This document shows positions 8,969 through 18,088 of a stretch of DNA of 64,000 nt, piece by piece. The notes beneath the pieces are model-generated. The model saw only the letters and a list, made by a program, of their open reading frames with translations, searched no databases and was not told the DNA's origin. Within the stretch, counting starts at the first letter, position 1; the number at the start of each line of letters is the position of its first letter. The position numbers and the translations under genes are program-made. The stretch is from Caballeronia sordidicola. Lineage in GTDB: Bacteria; Pseudomonadota; Gammaproteobacteria; Burkholderiales; Burkholderiaceae. The stretch spans positions 83,765-147,764 of the forward strand of contig NZ_JNFG01000200.1 in NCBI RefSeq assembly GCF_000729995.1. Direction: 5' to 3'.

Positions 8969-9583
8969 ATGCCCGACGTCTCAACCAAGCCGCGCCTCAT
9001 CCTTGCATCGAGTTCGCGTTACCGGCGGGAACTGCTCGAACGCCTGCGCATTCCCTTCGATGTAATCACGCCCGATATCGACGAAACGCCAATGGACCGC
9101 GAAACGCCGGAAGCCACGGCTGTCCGGCTGTCGATCGCCAAGGCGCGTGCGGCCGCGACCCGCGTGACCAATGCGTCCGGTGCGCTGGTTATCGGCTCCG
9201 ATCAGGTCGCCACCTGTGACGGCCGTCAGATCGGCAAGCCCGGCACGCACGACAGCGCGCGCGCGCAGCTTCAGTCGATGCGGGGGAAAAGTGTCGAATT
9301 CCACAGCGCGCTTTGCCTCTTCGACAGCCGCACGGACCATCTCCAATCCGCCGATATCGTCACGCGTGTGCAATTCCGCGAGCTGTCGGATGCGGAAATC
9401 GAAGCGTATTTGCTTGCCGAAACGCCTTACGACGTGGCGGGCAGCGCGAAATCGGAAGGTTTGGGCATCGCGCTCGTCGATGCGATCCATTCCGACGATC
9501 CCACCGCACTGGTCGGTTTGCCGCTGATCGCGTTGTCCCGCATGTTGCGCGCGGCCGGGTTTCCGTTGATGGGGGCAGCATGA
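8969..9583 (+). CDS. Maf-family nucleotide pyrophosphatase (YceF type, 7-methyl-GTP pyrophosphatase)
   Basis: This 204-residue protein has the Maf signature LILASSSRYRRELL at residues 10-23, then ETPEATAVRLSIAKA, GSDQVATCDG and DVAGSAKSEG. Maf proteins hydrolyse non-canonical or modified nucleoside triphosphates. The arrangement and sequence best match the YceF branch acting on 7-methyl-GTP, whose E. coli gene also neighbours yceD-rpmF. It is divergent from yceD here. Its stop overlaps the start of the next gene (ATGA), so the two are coupled. Confidence 0.9.
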   Translation: MPDVSTKPRLILASSSRYRRELLERLRIPFDVITPDIDETPMDRETPEATAVRLSIAKARAAATRVTNASGALVIGSDQVATCDGRQIGKPGTHDSARAQLQSMRGKSVEFHSALCLFDSRTDHLQSADIVTRVQFRELSDAEIEAYLLAETPYDVAGSAKSEGLGIALVDAIHSDDPTALVGLPLIALSRMLRAAGFPLMGAA

Positions 9584-10299
9584 GCGGCGTTTTGTACCTG
9601 ATTCCGAACACGCTCGGTGACGGCGACAGCGCCGCGCTCGCCGATGTCCTTCCCGAACCCGTACGTGCACGCGCCGCGGCGCTGCAGTACTACATTGGCG
9701 AGAACGCGAAAACCACGCGCGCGTTCCTGAAGAAGGTCGGAACCGAACGGCCGATCCAGGAAATCGAGATCCGCGAACTCAATGTCAATACGCCGCCGGG
9801 CGAGGTCGAGAAGCTGCTGAAACCGATTCTGGCGGGCACAGACGCCGGTCTCGTCTCGGAAGCGGGATGTCCGGCGGTCGCCGATCCGGGCGCCCTGCTC
9901 GTGCGCCGCGCCCACGAGCGCGGCGTGAAAGTCGTGCCGTTCGTCGGACCCAGTTCGATTTTGCTGGCGTTGATGGCGTCGGGAATGAACGGCCAGAGTT
10001 TCGCGTTCAACGGCTATCTTCCCGTCGATGCCACCGAGCGGGGCAAACGTCTGCGCGAGCTGGAAGCGCTGTCGCGCAAGGCGAACCAAACGCAGATTTT
10101 CATCGAGACGCCTTACAGGAATCGTGCGCTGCTGGACACGTTGCTCGCAACCTGCGCGCCGTCCACACTGGTGTGCGTCGCGGTCGACCTTACGTTGCCG
10201 GCCGAGACGATCGTCACCCGAACCGTTTCGGACTGGAAAAAGAAAGCCGCGCCTGAACTGCATAAACGGCCGGCTATCTTCTTGCTGCTAGGTGCATAG
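9580..10299 (+). CDS. SAM-dependent methyltransferase of the tetrapyrrole methylase / RsmI-like superfamily
   Basis: A 239-residue protein starting MSGVLYLIPNTLGDGD. It contains GTDAGLVSEAGCPAVADPGALLVRRAHE and VVPFVGPSSILLALMASG, which match the SAM-binding loops of the tetrapyrrole methylase fold used by RsmI and cobalamin methylases. The match to YraL/RsmI is partial, so the substrate is not certain; an rRNA ribose or a small molecule are both open. The ATG at 9580 overlaps the maf stop by four bases. An upstream in-frame extension exists but lies inside maf. Confidence 0.8.
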   Translation: MSGVLYLIPNTLGDGDSAALADVLPEPVRARAAALQYYIGENAKTTRAFLKKVGTERPIQEIEIRELNVNTPPGEVEKLLKPILAGTDAGLVSEAGCPAVADPGALLVRRAHERGVKVVPFVGPSSILLALMASGMNGQSFAFNGYLPVDATERGKRLRELEALSRKANQTQIFIETPYRNRALLDTLLATCAPSTLVCVAVDLTLPAETIVTRTVSDWKKKAAPELHKRPAIFLLLGA

Positions 10300-10341
10300 G
10301 CCGGGGCGCATCCCTTAGCAACGCTGTCTGCACTGCGCACG

Positions 10342-10383
10342 AAAAAACCGCTCGCCTGATGACTCAAGGCGAGCGGTTTTTAT
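10342..10383. terminator. Bidirectional intrinsic terminator
   Basis: AAAAACCGCTCGCCT and AGGCGAGCGGTTTTT form a long perfect stem around a short loop, with A-run and T-run on either side. It ends the rightward maf transcript and the leftward peptidase transcript, which converge here. Confidence 0.92.
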
Positions 10384-10400
10384 CTAAAACGCAGGGAAAA

Positions 10401-11399
10401 TTACTTCAACTGCATCTTCCCGCCCATCATCAGCGCGTGCATCGACGCATTGCCTACCGCCGCGCCGAACTTGCGCGCTACACGCTCGCCAATGCTCTCC
10501 TTCTGCGTGTAATCGACAATATCCGGCTGTTTGACGATCTCGCGTGCGACGTAATCAGCGTCGCCGAAACCATCGGCGAGACCCAGTTCCACGCTCTTCT
10601 GACCCGTCCAGAACATGCCCGAGAACACATCGGGCGACTCTTTCAGCCGATTGCCCCGGCCTTGTTTGACGGCATCGATGAATTGCTGGTGAATCTGGTC
10701 GAGCATCTCCTGGGCGTGGGCATCCATGGCCGGCGATTCAGGCGAGAACGGATCGAACGCGCCTTTGTTCGCGCCCGACGTGTGCAGCCGGCGCTCCACG
10801 CCGAGCTTGTCCATCAGGCCCGTGAAGCCGAAACCGTCCATCAGCACACCAATTGATCCGACGATGCTCGCCTTGTCGACGTAGATCTTATCGGCGGCCG
10901 CAGCCGCGTAATAACCGCCCGACGCGCACATGTCGCCCACGACCACATACAACGGCTTCGACGGATATTTCGCCCGCAAACGCGTGATCTCACGATTGAT
11001 GATGCCCGCCTGCACCGGACTGCCGCCCGGGCTGTTGCAGCGAAGAATCACCGCCGCGGTGCCATCGTCTTCAAAAGCGCTGTCGAGCGCTGCGTTCACG
11101 TTGTCCGAACTGGCGTCGCTATTGGCGGCAATCTCACCCTCCAGCTCAACCAGCGCCGTATGGCGTTGGGTTTTCGCGACTTTGTCGCTGGTGAAATCGA
11201 ACGCGCTCCAGACCGCGATCGCCAGGATGGCGAGGAACACGAAGCGGAAAAAGATCCGCCAGCGGCGCGCGGCCCGCTGTTCATTGATTGCCGCCAGCGC
11301 GATGCGTTCGAGCGCGGCGCGCTCCCAGTTGTCGCCGGTGTCGCCGACGGATTTGGGACGTGCCTTATCCGCGGAATCGGTGGGAATTTGATCGGACAT
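10401..11399 (-). CDS. sppA: S49-family signal peptide peptidase (SppA-like)
   Basis: The protein has 332 residues, with one membrane segment after an N-terminal cytoplasmic part (WRIFFRFVFLAILAIAVWSAF, about residues 46-66). The nucleophilic serine lies in GDMCASGGYYAAAAADKI, and the family loop CNSPGGSPVQAG is also present. Enzymes of this kind degrade cleaved signal peptides and membrane peptides in the inner membrane. The short single-domain length resembles SohB/SppA36 types. The ATG at 11399 gives the typical N-terminus. The frame stays open upstream, but without a ribosome site I could see. Confidence 0.9.
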   Translation of the reverse strand: MSDQIPTDSADKARPKSVGDTGDNWERAALERIALAAINEQRAARRWRIFFRFVFLAILAIAVWSAFDFTSDKVAKTQRHTALVELEGEIAANSDASSDNVNAALDSAFEDDGTAAVILRCNSPGGSPVQAGIINREITRLRAKYPSKPLYVVVGDMCASGGYYAAAAADKIYVDKASIVGSIGVLMDGFGFTGLMDKLGVERRLHTSGANKGAFDPFSPESPAMDAHAQEMLDQIHQQFIDAVKQGRGNRLKESPDVFSGMFWTGQKSVELGLADGFGDADYVAREIVKQPDIVDYTQKESIGERVARKFGAAVGNASMHALMMGGKMQLK

Positions 11400-11471
11400 G
11401 CGTCGCCTGGTTGACTGATTAAAAATGGAGAGCGGGTTCGTTTCGCATCGCGAGAACAACCGCGGGAACGG

Positions 11472-11870
11472 TCAAGCCGGACGGAGATCGTCGTCGGGAA
11501 GCCAGAAGACGGCGCGGCCTTCGGGTGTGTCGCGCTCTTCCGCTGCCACCCGCCGCAAACGCGCGCCGCGGCAGGGGCCGCCGACGCATTTCCCCGTATC
11601 CGGCTCGTAAATCGCGCCGTGAGTCGCGCACATCAAGTATAAGCCGGAGCTCTCGAAGAACTTGCCCTCGGACCAGTCCATCTCCATGGGCACGTGGGCG
11701 CAGCGGTTGAGGTAGCCAAAGGGTTTGCCGTCGTATCGGACGAAAAACACCGTGGCTTCGCCGCCTTTGTCGACGGCTTTGTGACGAACGCCGTCGCCAC
11801 CGTCGACCAACTCCTCCGACGCGCAGATTCGCACCGGCTCAAGCGACCCGACAAGCGGCGTTCCTGTCAT
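11472..11870 (-). CDS. Rieske [2Fe-2S] ferredoxin-like protein
   Basis: A 132-residue soluble protein with the two Rieske cluster motifs CAHVP and CATHG, about 40 residues apart, so two Cys and two His can bind a 2Fe-2S cluster. No membrane segment is seen, so it is a ferredoxin-type or stand-alone Rieske protein rather than a bc1 subunit. The ATG at 11870 overlaps the stop of the upstream phosphatase (ATGA). Its electron partner is unknown. It sits between gph and the S49 peptidase gene in a compact minus-strand group. Confidence 0.9.
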   Translation of the reverse strand: MTGTPLVGSLEPVRICASEELVDGGDGVRHKAVDKGGEATVFFVRYDGKPFGYLNRCAHVPMEMDWSEGKFFESSGLYLMCATHGAIYEPDTGKCVGGPCRGARLRRVAAEERDTPEGRAVFWLPDDDLRPA

Positions 11871-12526
11871 GCATTCTCCCGCAGCCAGTCTCCGAGTGAC
11901 GTGACGTTTTCGGCCACGAACAACGGCTCGAGTGCGTGCAGCGACTTCGCCGGATGCGCGCCGTAAGTCACGCCGACCGCCGCCGCGCCGGCATTTTTCG
12001 CCATCTGCAGGTCGTGCGTGGTGTCGCCGATCATCACCGTGCGGCTCACGTCCTGCCCGAGTTCGCGCGTAAGTTCGTGCAGCATGGCCGGATGCGGCTT
12101 GGAGAAGGTTTCGTCGGCGCAACGCGTGCCGTCAAAGAGGCTCGTCAGGCGCGACTGGTCCAGCGCGCGGTTCAGGCCCACACGGCTTTTACCTGTGGCG
12201 ACCGCGAGCAGATAACCCTCGTCGCGCAGGCTTTGCAGCATGCCGCGCACGCCATCGAAGAGTTCGGTTTGCTCGCCCTTGATCAAATAATGAAATCGAT
12301 ACCGCTCGGCAAGCTTCGGGTAATCGACCGGGTCGAGCGTGGGCGCCGCGATCTGCAACGCGTCGCGCAGCCCCAGGCCAATCACGTAACTTGCGGCTTC
12401 ATCGGCGGGAACGGGCAGGCCAAGGTCGCGGCACGCCGCCTGAATGCTGCGTGTAATGTGCGCCGTGGAATCCATCAAGGTGCCGTCCCAGTCGAAGACA
12501 ATCAGATCGAATTGCTGACGGGCCAT
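11867..12526 (-). CDS. gph: HAD-superfamily hydrolase, phosphoglycolate-phosphatase type
   Basis: This 219-residue protein has HAD motif I FDWDGTLMDS (nucleophile Asp12, acid Asp14), motif II-like AVATGKSR, the lysine in CADETFSKPHP and motif IV MIGDTTHDLQMA. This set fits the Gph branch, which cleaves 2-phosphoglycolate or related small phosphates. In Burkholderiaceae this gene commonly follows rluC, and here it starts directly after its stop. Exact substrate is not provable from sequence. Confidence 0.88.
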   Translation of the reverse strand: MARQQFDLIVFDWDGTLMDSTAHITRSIQAACRDLGLPVPADEAASYVIGLGLRDALQIAAPTLDPVDYPKLAERYRFHYLIKGEQTELFDGVRGMLQSLRDEGYLLAVATGKSRVGLNRALDQSRLTSLFDGTRCADETFSKPHPAMLHELTRELGQDVSRTVMIGDTTHDLQMAKNAGAAAVGVTYGAHPAKSLHALEPLFVAENVTSLGDWLRENA

Positions 12527-13531
12527 TTATAGAGTCTCGCTAGAATTTTGTTTGAGTTGTTCGATGAAGCGCCGGCATTCGGCCGGCAGCGGCGCTTCGA
12601 CCTGAAGCGTCTCGCCGGTTGCCGGGTGCACGAGTTTCAGCCGGAAAGCGTGCAGAAACATGCGTTTAAGCGACGGATCGGCGTTGGGACGCACCAAATT
12701 CTTGTTTAGCGCGAAGTCGCCGTACTTGGTATCGCCAGCGATCGGCAGGCCGATATGCGCCATATGCACACGAATCTGATGCGTACGGCCCGTCTTCAGT
12801 TCCGCCTCGACCCACGCGTAGTCACTAAAACGTTCGATCAGGTTGAACACGGTATGCGAGGCGAGGCCGTCGTCCTGGACCCGAACGCGACGCTCGCCCT
12901 CGGGCGTCAAGTATTTATGCAGCGGTTCCTTCACGATCCGCCGACGTCCCCAGCCCGCCAGCCAGTCGCCGTGACCGACGGCCTGGTAGCGTTTATCGAT
13001 ACGGTTTTCGCGCATTTGCTCATGCACGTTGATCAGCGCCGAACGCTTTTTCGCAAGCATCAGCACGCCGGAAGTCTCGCGATCCAGTCGATGCACCAAT
13101 TCGAGGAACTTCGCCTGCGGACGCGCATTGCGCAATTGCTCGATAACACCGAACGCCACGCCGCTGCCACCATGAACGGCGACGCCCGCGGGTTTATCGA
13201 TCACGATCAGATGATCGTCTTCAAATAGTATGGGGAATTCGGCAGCGGGCGCATTCGATGAAAGCGGGGTTTCGTCCAGTTGCGCGGTGCGAATTGGCGG
13301 CACGCGCACGAGATCGCCCATTTCCAGCCGGTAAGCAGCGTCGATACGCCCCTTATTTACGCGCACTTCCCCGCTGCGCAAAATCCGGTAAATGTGACTT
13401 TTCGGTACGCCTTTACAGACGCGAAGTAAAAAATTGTCGATGCGCTGACCCGCCGCATTTTCGTCGATCTCGATCATTGAGACCTGTTCGCTTGCGACCT
13501 TTTTATGGGATGTTTTGCCTAACTCATTCAT
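12527..13531 (-). CDS. rluC: 23S rRNA pseudouridine synthase RluC type
   Basis: A 334-residue RluA-family synthase with an N-terminal S4 RNA-binding domain (QRIDNFLLRVCKGVPKSHIYRILRSGEV, about residues 29-56) and a catalytic domain with HRLDRETSG, whose Asp150 is the nucleophile. It should convert uridines of 23S rRNA to pseudouridine. RluC is favoured because its gene is divergent from rne, as in many proteobacteria. Its start codon overlaps the -10 region spacer of the probable rne promoter on the other strand. Confidence 0.92.
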   Translation of the reverse strand: MNELGKTSHKKVASEQVSMIEIDENAAGQRIDNFLLRVCKGVPKSHIYRILRSGEVRVNKGRIDAAYRLEMGDLVRVPPIRTAQLDETPLSSNAPAAEFPILFEDDHLIVIDKPAGVAVHGGSGVAFGVIEQLRNARPQAKFLELVHRLDRETSGVLMLAKKRSALINVHEQMRENRIDKRYQAVGHGDWLAGWGRRRIVKEPLHKYLTPEGERRVRVQDDGLASHTVFNLIERFSDYAWVEAELKTGRTHQIRVHMAHIGLPIAGDTKYGDFALNKNLVRPNADPSLKRMFLHAFRLKLVHPATGETLQVEAPLPAECRRFIEQLKQNSSETL

Positions 13532-13543
13532 TCTGAATATAAT
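13515..13543 (+). promoter_or_regulatory. Near-consensus sigma-70 promoter, probably for rne
   Basis: TTGCCT at 13515-13520 and TATAAT at 13538-13543 are separated by exactly 17 bases. Transcription would start near 13550 and run rightward to rne, 0.9 kb away. The promoter overlaps the first codons of rluC on the opposite strand. Confidence 0.65.
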
Positions 13544-14457
13544 TTGCGGACAGTCTGGAAAAAGCCACTAAGCTGGCCGGATGTTGTCAGACTGTACAGG
13601 TGCAAGCAGTAAACCGTTATTTTACTTGCGCCCAGGGCCAGTTGCTCACCCGGAAAACGGAGTAACAAGTTGCACGCACGACGATATCGCACGGCAGGGA
13701 CGGTGCCCACAGGCGCGTTCGGTCGAGTCGATCGTCGACACGGTAACGGATTTTTGGCGATCAAGAATTTTATCGGCGAGAGGCAGTGAGGTCCGGACTA
13801 AAACCCGGCTTCTTCCGGATGTGACCCGGGTATCAGGCAGGTATCGAAAAGATATCGGGCGGGTATCAGGTTAGGGTGAACGGAACATTGTCGCTTGGCC
13901 GTTGCGAAGAAAAACGGCTTCTGCTGCAAGCTGCGCTGAAACGGGCGAAGCGTGGCAGAGGACGTAACAAGACGAGACACCCAACGCGGTTACCGGGCGC
14001 TTTGAGCAACCGGCAAACCGCAACGGCAATCTGCCGCAGGTTTGGAAAACGTCGGTCGGTTTGTTTGATTGCGCGGGTTTTGCGCGATAACCCTCCACCC
14101 GTTTGACACTGCGTCAGGCCGCATCCGGCTGCTGCTGGCTGCATTGCCGGCTCTTCGAGTTGTTTGAAGGACGTCGAGCCGCAATGCTGTGCCGCTTAAG
14201 CCGCCAGCCGTTGCTTCACGGCGTGTCGAAGTCTGTTCGCATGTGCCCCAAGGCTTGTTGCCCGTCGCGACGCGTTTCGTCGCTGGCCGGCAGCCAGACT
14301 CGTCCCAGGCAATTCTCCCCGCCAGAACTCCCGCTCCAGCGTGCTTTGTGACAACACACACAAAAAAGCGCGGCGCGCCCGCCCTCCTGCTTCACGCGAC
14401 TGACAACCGCGCGAATTCGCTCGATGGGGGCCGGTAGAGCCGCTCTGGAGCCGTCCA
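13544..14457 (+). other. Long leader of rne (probable 5' untranslated region)
   Basis: There is no convincing gene in these 914 nt. Several short open frames lack good ribosome sites. RNase E genes in E. coli have a long 5' UTR through which the enzyme regulates its own mRNA, and this stretch may play the same role if the promoter at 13515 is used. Degenerate GGTATC-containing repeats occur at about 13828-13870. Possible secondary promoters nearer to rne cannot be excluded. The ribosome site for rne is the GGAG about eight bases before its ATG. Confidence 0.5.
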
Positions 14458-17400
14458 ATGAAACGCATGCTGTTTAACGCGACGCAGCAAGAAGAACTGC
14501 GCGTCGCCATCGTCGATGGGCAAAAACTCATCGACATCGACATCGAAACCGCCGGGCGCGAACAGCGCAAAGGCAATATTTACAAGGGAGTCATTACCCG
14601 CATCGAGCCCTCGCTCGAAGCCTGTTTCGTGAACTACGGCGAAGACCGCCACGGTTTCCTGCCGTTCAAGGAAGTCGCCCGCCAGTATTTCAAGGACGGC
14701 GTCGACATGCGCTCCGCGCGCATCCAGGACGCGCTGCGCGAAGGCCAGGAACTGATCATCCAGGTCGAAAAGGAAGAGCGCGGCAACAAGGGCGCGGCCC
14801 TGACCACGTTCATCTCGCTCGCCGGACGCTACCTCGTTTTGATGCCGAACAACCCGCGTGGCGGTGGTGTATCGCGTCGGATTGAAGGCGACGAGCGCCA
14901 GGAATTGCGCGAAACGATGGCCCAGCTCGATTTGCCGGAAGGCATGAGCATCATCGCGCGGACAGCAGGGATCGGCCGTTCGGCTGAGGAACTGCAGTGG
15001 GACCTGAATTACCTGATGCAGTTGTGGCGCGCGGTGGAAGCCGCGTCACAAAGCGGCGTGGCCGGCAAGCCGATGCTGATTTATCTCGAATCCAGCCTCG
15101 TGATCCGAGCAATCCGCGATTACTTCCAGCCGGATATCGGCGAAATTCTCATCGATACCACCGAAATCCATGACCAGGCCAGCGCCTTCATGGACATCGT
15201 GATGCCGGATAACTTGAGCAAAGTTAAGCGCTATCACGACGACGTTCCCCTCTTCTCGCGTTTCCAGATAGAACACCAGATTGAAACCGCGTATTCGCGC
15301 ACGGTGCCGTTGCCATCGGGCGGCGCGATCGTGATCGACCACACGGAAGCGCTGGTGGCCATCGACGTGAATTCGGCGCGCTCGACGAAGGGCGCGGACA
15401 TCGAGGAAACGGCGACCCGCACGAACCTCGAAGCCGCCGACGAAGTCGCGCGCCAGTTGCGCCTGCGCGATCTGGGCGGCTTGATCGTGATCGACTTTAT
15501 CGACATGGAGTCGGCCAAGAGCCAGCGCGAAGTCGAGCAGCGCCTGAAAGACGCGCTCAAGCACGACCGTGCGCGCGTACAAATGGGCAAGATTTCGCGC
15601 TTCGGTTTGATGGAACTGTCGCGTCAGCGGCTGCGTCCGGCGCTCTCCGAAGGCAGCCATGTGACGTGCCCGCGTTGTAACGGCACGGGCCATATTCGCG
15701 ATACCGAATCGTCCGCGCTGCAAGTGCTGCGGATCATTCAGGAAGAAGCAATGAAGGAAAACACCGCGGCAATTCATTGCCAGGTGCCGGTGGAAGTGAC
15801 CGCCTTCCTGCTGAACGAAAAGCGTTCGGAAATCAACAAGATCGAGTCGCGCTTCAAGGTCAACGTCGTGTTGATCCCGAACAAGCATCTCGAAACGCCG
15901 CATTACAAGCTGGAACGCCTGCGTCACGACGATACACGTCTCGACGAACCGCGTGCTTCGTGGAAGATGGCCGAAGAAGCGGCGCACGAGCTGGAATCCG
16001 AAACGGGTTACAGCAAGCGCACCGAAGAAATCAAGCCGAAGCAGGAAGCAATGGTCAAGGGCATTACGCCGGCTTCCCCTGCGCCTAGCGCACCGGTGAA
16101 GGTGGCTGCGGCTCCGGTCGCGGCTGCGGCTCCGGTAGTGGCTGAGTCGGCAGGCGGCTTTATCGGCTGGCTGAAAAACCTGTTTGGCGTCCAGCCCGAA
16201 GTAAAACCGGCGCCCGCGCCGGTCGTCGCGCCCACGCCGGCACGCCCGGCTCGTGGCGAACGGCCAGAACGTTCGGGCCAGGGTGGCGACCGGAATCGCA
16301 ATCGCCGTGGTGGTGCTGCTTCGCGCGATAGCGCCGCTGCCACTACTGGCGCTGTGGCAAGCGTTCCGGGCACGGCGGGGGGTCGTCAAAACCCGCGCCG
16401 CGAGGAACGGGAACCGAAGGAAACGCGTGAACCGCGCGAAGCACGTGAAACCCGCGAGCCACGTGAACCCCGCGAACCGCGTGGTGGGCGTGAGGGCCGC
16501 GAGCCGCGTGAAGCACGGGAAGGTCGCGAACCGCGCGAGGCTCGTGAAGGCCGTGAGCCGCGCGAAGTGCGCGAACCCAGGGAGCCGCGTGAACCACGTG
16601 AGAACCGTGGTGAACGCCCGCCGGAACGTGCTGAAGCCGCCGATCGCGGTGAACGCCGTGAACGTCCGGAACGGGGCGAACGCCGCAAGCCACAGCCGGA
16701 AGCCGCCGTCGAAGCGTTGACGCAAGGCGAAACGGTGGTGTCGGAGTTGACCGAAAACACCCTGTCGGGCCAGGAATCGCAGCAGAACGGCAACGCCGAC
16801 GCATTGCAGGCCGATCAGGCCAGCGCAGCGCGTGAAGGCGAAGAGCGCCGTCGTCGCCGTCGCGGTCGCCGTGGTGGACGCCGTGATCGTGAAGAAGATG
16901 GCGTGACGGCCAATCAGGCTGGCGATACGGCTGAAATCGAAGGCAATGCTGACAGCGAACGGGCTCAAGCCGGTGTGTTCGATACGGATTCGTCGAACGA
17001 AGCCGATGACAGCCGCGATTTCGCACCCGTTGTGGCTAAGCCGGTTGAAACGGCTGCTGCAGTTCAGGCGCCCGTGCAAGAACACGCACACGCAGTCTCG
17101 GTCGAGCCGGTTTCGGCCGCCGCGATCAGCGTGACGGAGTTGCCGGAACCAGTCCGTGTCGCGGAAGTTGCGCCGGTTGAAGCAGTGCCGGTGGAAGCGA
17201 AACGCGCCGAAGCAGAGGGTTTTGTGGTGTCGCATGCCACGCAGGAAGTGCATGGCGCCCAGGAAACCAGCGCAACGGTTGTCGAAGCACCTGCGGTCCA
17301 CATCTTCGAAAAGCCGGTATCACAGCCGATCGAAAACCCGTTCGGACCGACGCCGAAGGTAGCGGAAGAAAAGGTCGAAAGTCCTTTCGCCGATACCCCG

Positions 17401-17901
17401 AAGGTAGCGGAACCCGCGCCCGTCGCGGCTCACGCAGCGCCAGAAGCTCAGGTTGCTGAACCGGTGAAAACGGCGCCCGTCGCCGCGACGCCGGAATCGG
17501 AGCTGGTTTCGTCGATCGCATCGCCCGCGCCGGTTGTTGCAGAAGTGTCGGCGCCGGTCGAATCCGAGCCGGTGAGGACGTATGAACCGGTGGAAACCGT
17601 GGCTCCCGTAGCGGCCGCCCCGGCTGCTCCAGTTGCCCCGGCTGCTCCAGTTGCCCCGGCTGCTCCAGTTGCCCCGGCCGCTCCGGTCGCGGCTGTCGCC
17701 CTGAAAGAGGAAGCGCTCAAGCCGATGCTGGATACGGCCGGCCTCGTCTGGGTGAACACCGACGCCGACAAGCTCGCCGCAGCCCGCGAAGCCGCCGCCC
17801 AGGCGGAAGCGCCGAAGCGCGTCGTGCGCGAACGCAAGCGCCTGCCGGCGCTGGACGCCGCGCCGATGCAACAAGTGGAAACGGGTAAAGACGCACATTA
17901 A
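14458..17901 (+). CDS. rne: Ribonuclease E
   Basis: This 1147-residue endoribonuclease is the scaffold of the RNA degradosome. Residues 35-120 form the S1 RNA-binding domain. The DNase I-like catalytic part carries the metal-binding Asp303 (AIDVNSARST) and Asp346 (VIDFIDM), and the zinc-link Cys404 and Cys407 (CPRCNGTG), at the same numbers as in E. coli RNase E. After about residue 530 the protein becomes low in complexity. An alanine/proline linker, an Arg/Glu repeat tract (EPREAREGR units, about residues 640-745), an arginine-rich patch (RRRRRGRRGGRRDRE near 800) for RNA or partner binding, and a long Ala/Pro/Val/Glu tail follow. A strong terminator lies 18 nt downstream. Confidence 0.97.
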   Translation: MKRMLFNATQQEELRVAIVDGQKLIDIDIETAGREQRKGNIYKGVITRIEPSLEACFVNYGEDRHGFLPFKEVARQYFKDGVDMRSARIQDALREGQELIIQVEKEERGNKGAALTTFISLAGRYLVLMPNNPRGGGVSRRIEGDERQELRETMAQLDLPEGMSIIARTAGIGRSAEELQWDLNYLMQLWRAVEAASQSGVAGKPMLIYLESSLVIRAIRDYFQPDIGEILIDTTEIHDQASAFMDIVMPDNLSKVKRYHDDVPLFSRFQIEHQIETAYSRTVPLPSGGAIVIDHTEALVAIDVNSARSTKGADIEETATRTNLEAADEVARQLRLRDLGGLIVIDFIDMESAKSQREVEQRLKDALKHDRARVQMGKISRFGLMELSRQRLRPALSEGSHVTCPRCNGTGHIRDTESSALQVLRIIQEEAMKENTAAIHCQVPVEVTAFLLNEKRSEINKIESRFKVNVVLIPNKHLETPHYKLERLRHDDTRLDEPRASWKMAEEAAHELESETGYSKRTEEIKPKQEAMVKGITPASPAPSAPVKVAAAPVAAAAPVVAESAGGFIGWLKNLFGVQPEVKPAPAPVVAPTPARPARGERPERSGQGGDRNRNRRGGAASRDSAAATTGAVASVPGTAGGRQNPRREEREPKETREPREARETREPREPREPRGGREGREPREAREGREPREAREGREPREVREPREPREPRENRGERPPERAEAADRGERRERPERGERRKPQPEAAVEALTQGETVVSELTENTLSGQESQQNGNADALQADQASAAREGEERRRRRRGRRGGRRDREEDGVTANQAGDTAEIEGNADSERAQAGVFDTDSSNEADDSRDFAPVVAKPVETAAAVQAPVQEHAHAVSVEPVSAAAISVTELPEPVRVAEVAPVEAVPVEAKRAEAEGFVVSHATQEVHGAQETSATVVEAPAVHIFEKPVSQPIENPFGPTPKVAEEKVESPFADTPKVAEPAPVAAHAAPEAQVAEPVKTAPVAATPESELVSSIASPAPVVAEVSAPVESEPVRTYEPVETVAPVAAAPAAPVAPAAPVAPAAPVAPAAPVAAVALKEEALKPMLDTAGLVWVNTDADKLAAAREAAAQAEAPKRVVRERKRLPALDAAPMQQVETGKDAH
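16400..16690 (+). repeat. Degenerate repeats encoding the Arg/Glu-rich tract of RNase E
   Basis: The DNA encodes reiterated REPREAREG-like units of about eight residues. The units are degenerate at the DNA level (GAACCGCGCGAA, GAGCCGCGTGAA and similar). The tract lies in the disordered C-terminal half, and its length probably varies between strains. Confidence 0.7.
17623..17676 (+). repeat. Three exact 18-bp tandem repeats in rne
   Basis: The unit GCTGCTCCAGTTGCCCCG occurs three times in a row at 17623, 17641 and 17659, encoding AAPVAP. It is flanked by diverged copies. It keeps the frame, so copy-number change would only alter the length of the Ala/Pro linker. Confidence 0.9.
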
Positions 17902-17919
17902 ACGCGTCTGATGTTTCGA

Positions 17920-17957
17920 AAAGCGCCACATGACTTCGGTCGGTGGCGCTTTTTTTA
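17920..17957 (+). terminator. Intrinsic terminator of rne
   Basis: AGCGCCAC at 17922-17929 pairs with GTGGCGCT at 17943-17950 and is followed by a run of T. It ends the rne transcript. Confidence 0.93.
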
Positions 17958-18088
17958 TTGGACCCGCGACAAATGCCCGTGAAAAGGCGATGGCGAGACG
18001 CTTTAAAATCGCCCTTCCGCTAAAATGAATTGTTCGATGTTCATAGCAGCCGCCCTACCGCCGCCGCTGCACGAGAAATAAAACCATC

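Noticed and set aside
13532..14457. Short open frames in the rne leader
   Set aside because: None has a ribosome site or recognisable sequence; most are rich in Arg and Pro, as expected by chance in GC-rich DNA.
15046..17301. 751-codon open frame antisense to rne
   Set aside because: Results from GC-rich codon use of the real gene; it is rich in Arg, Phe and His without domains, and rne is certain.
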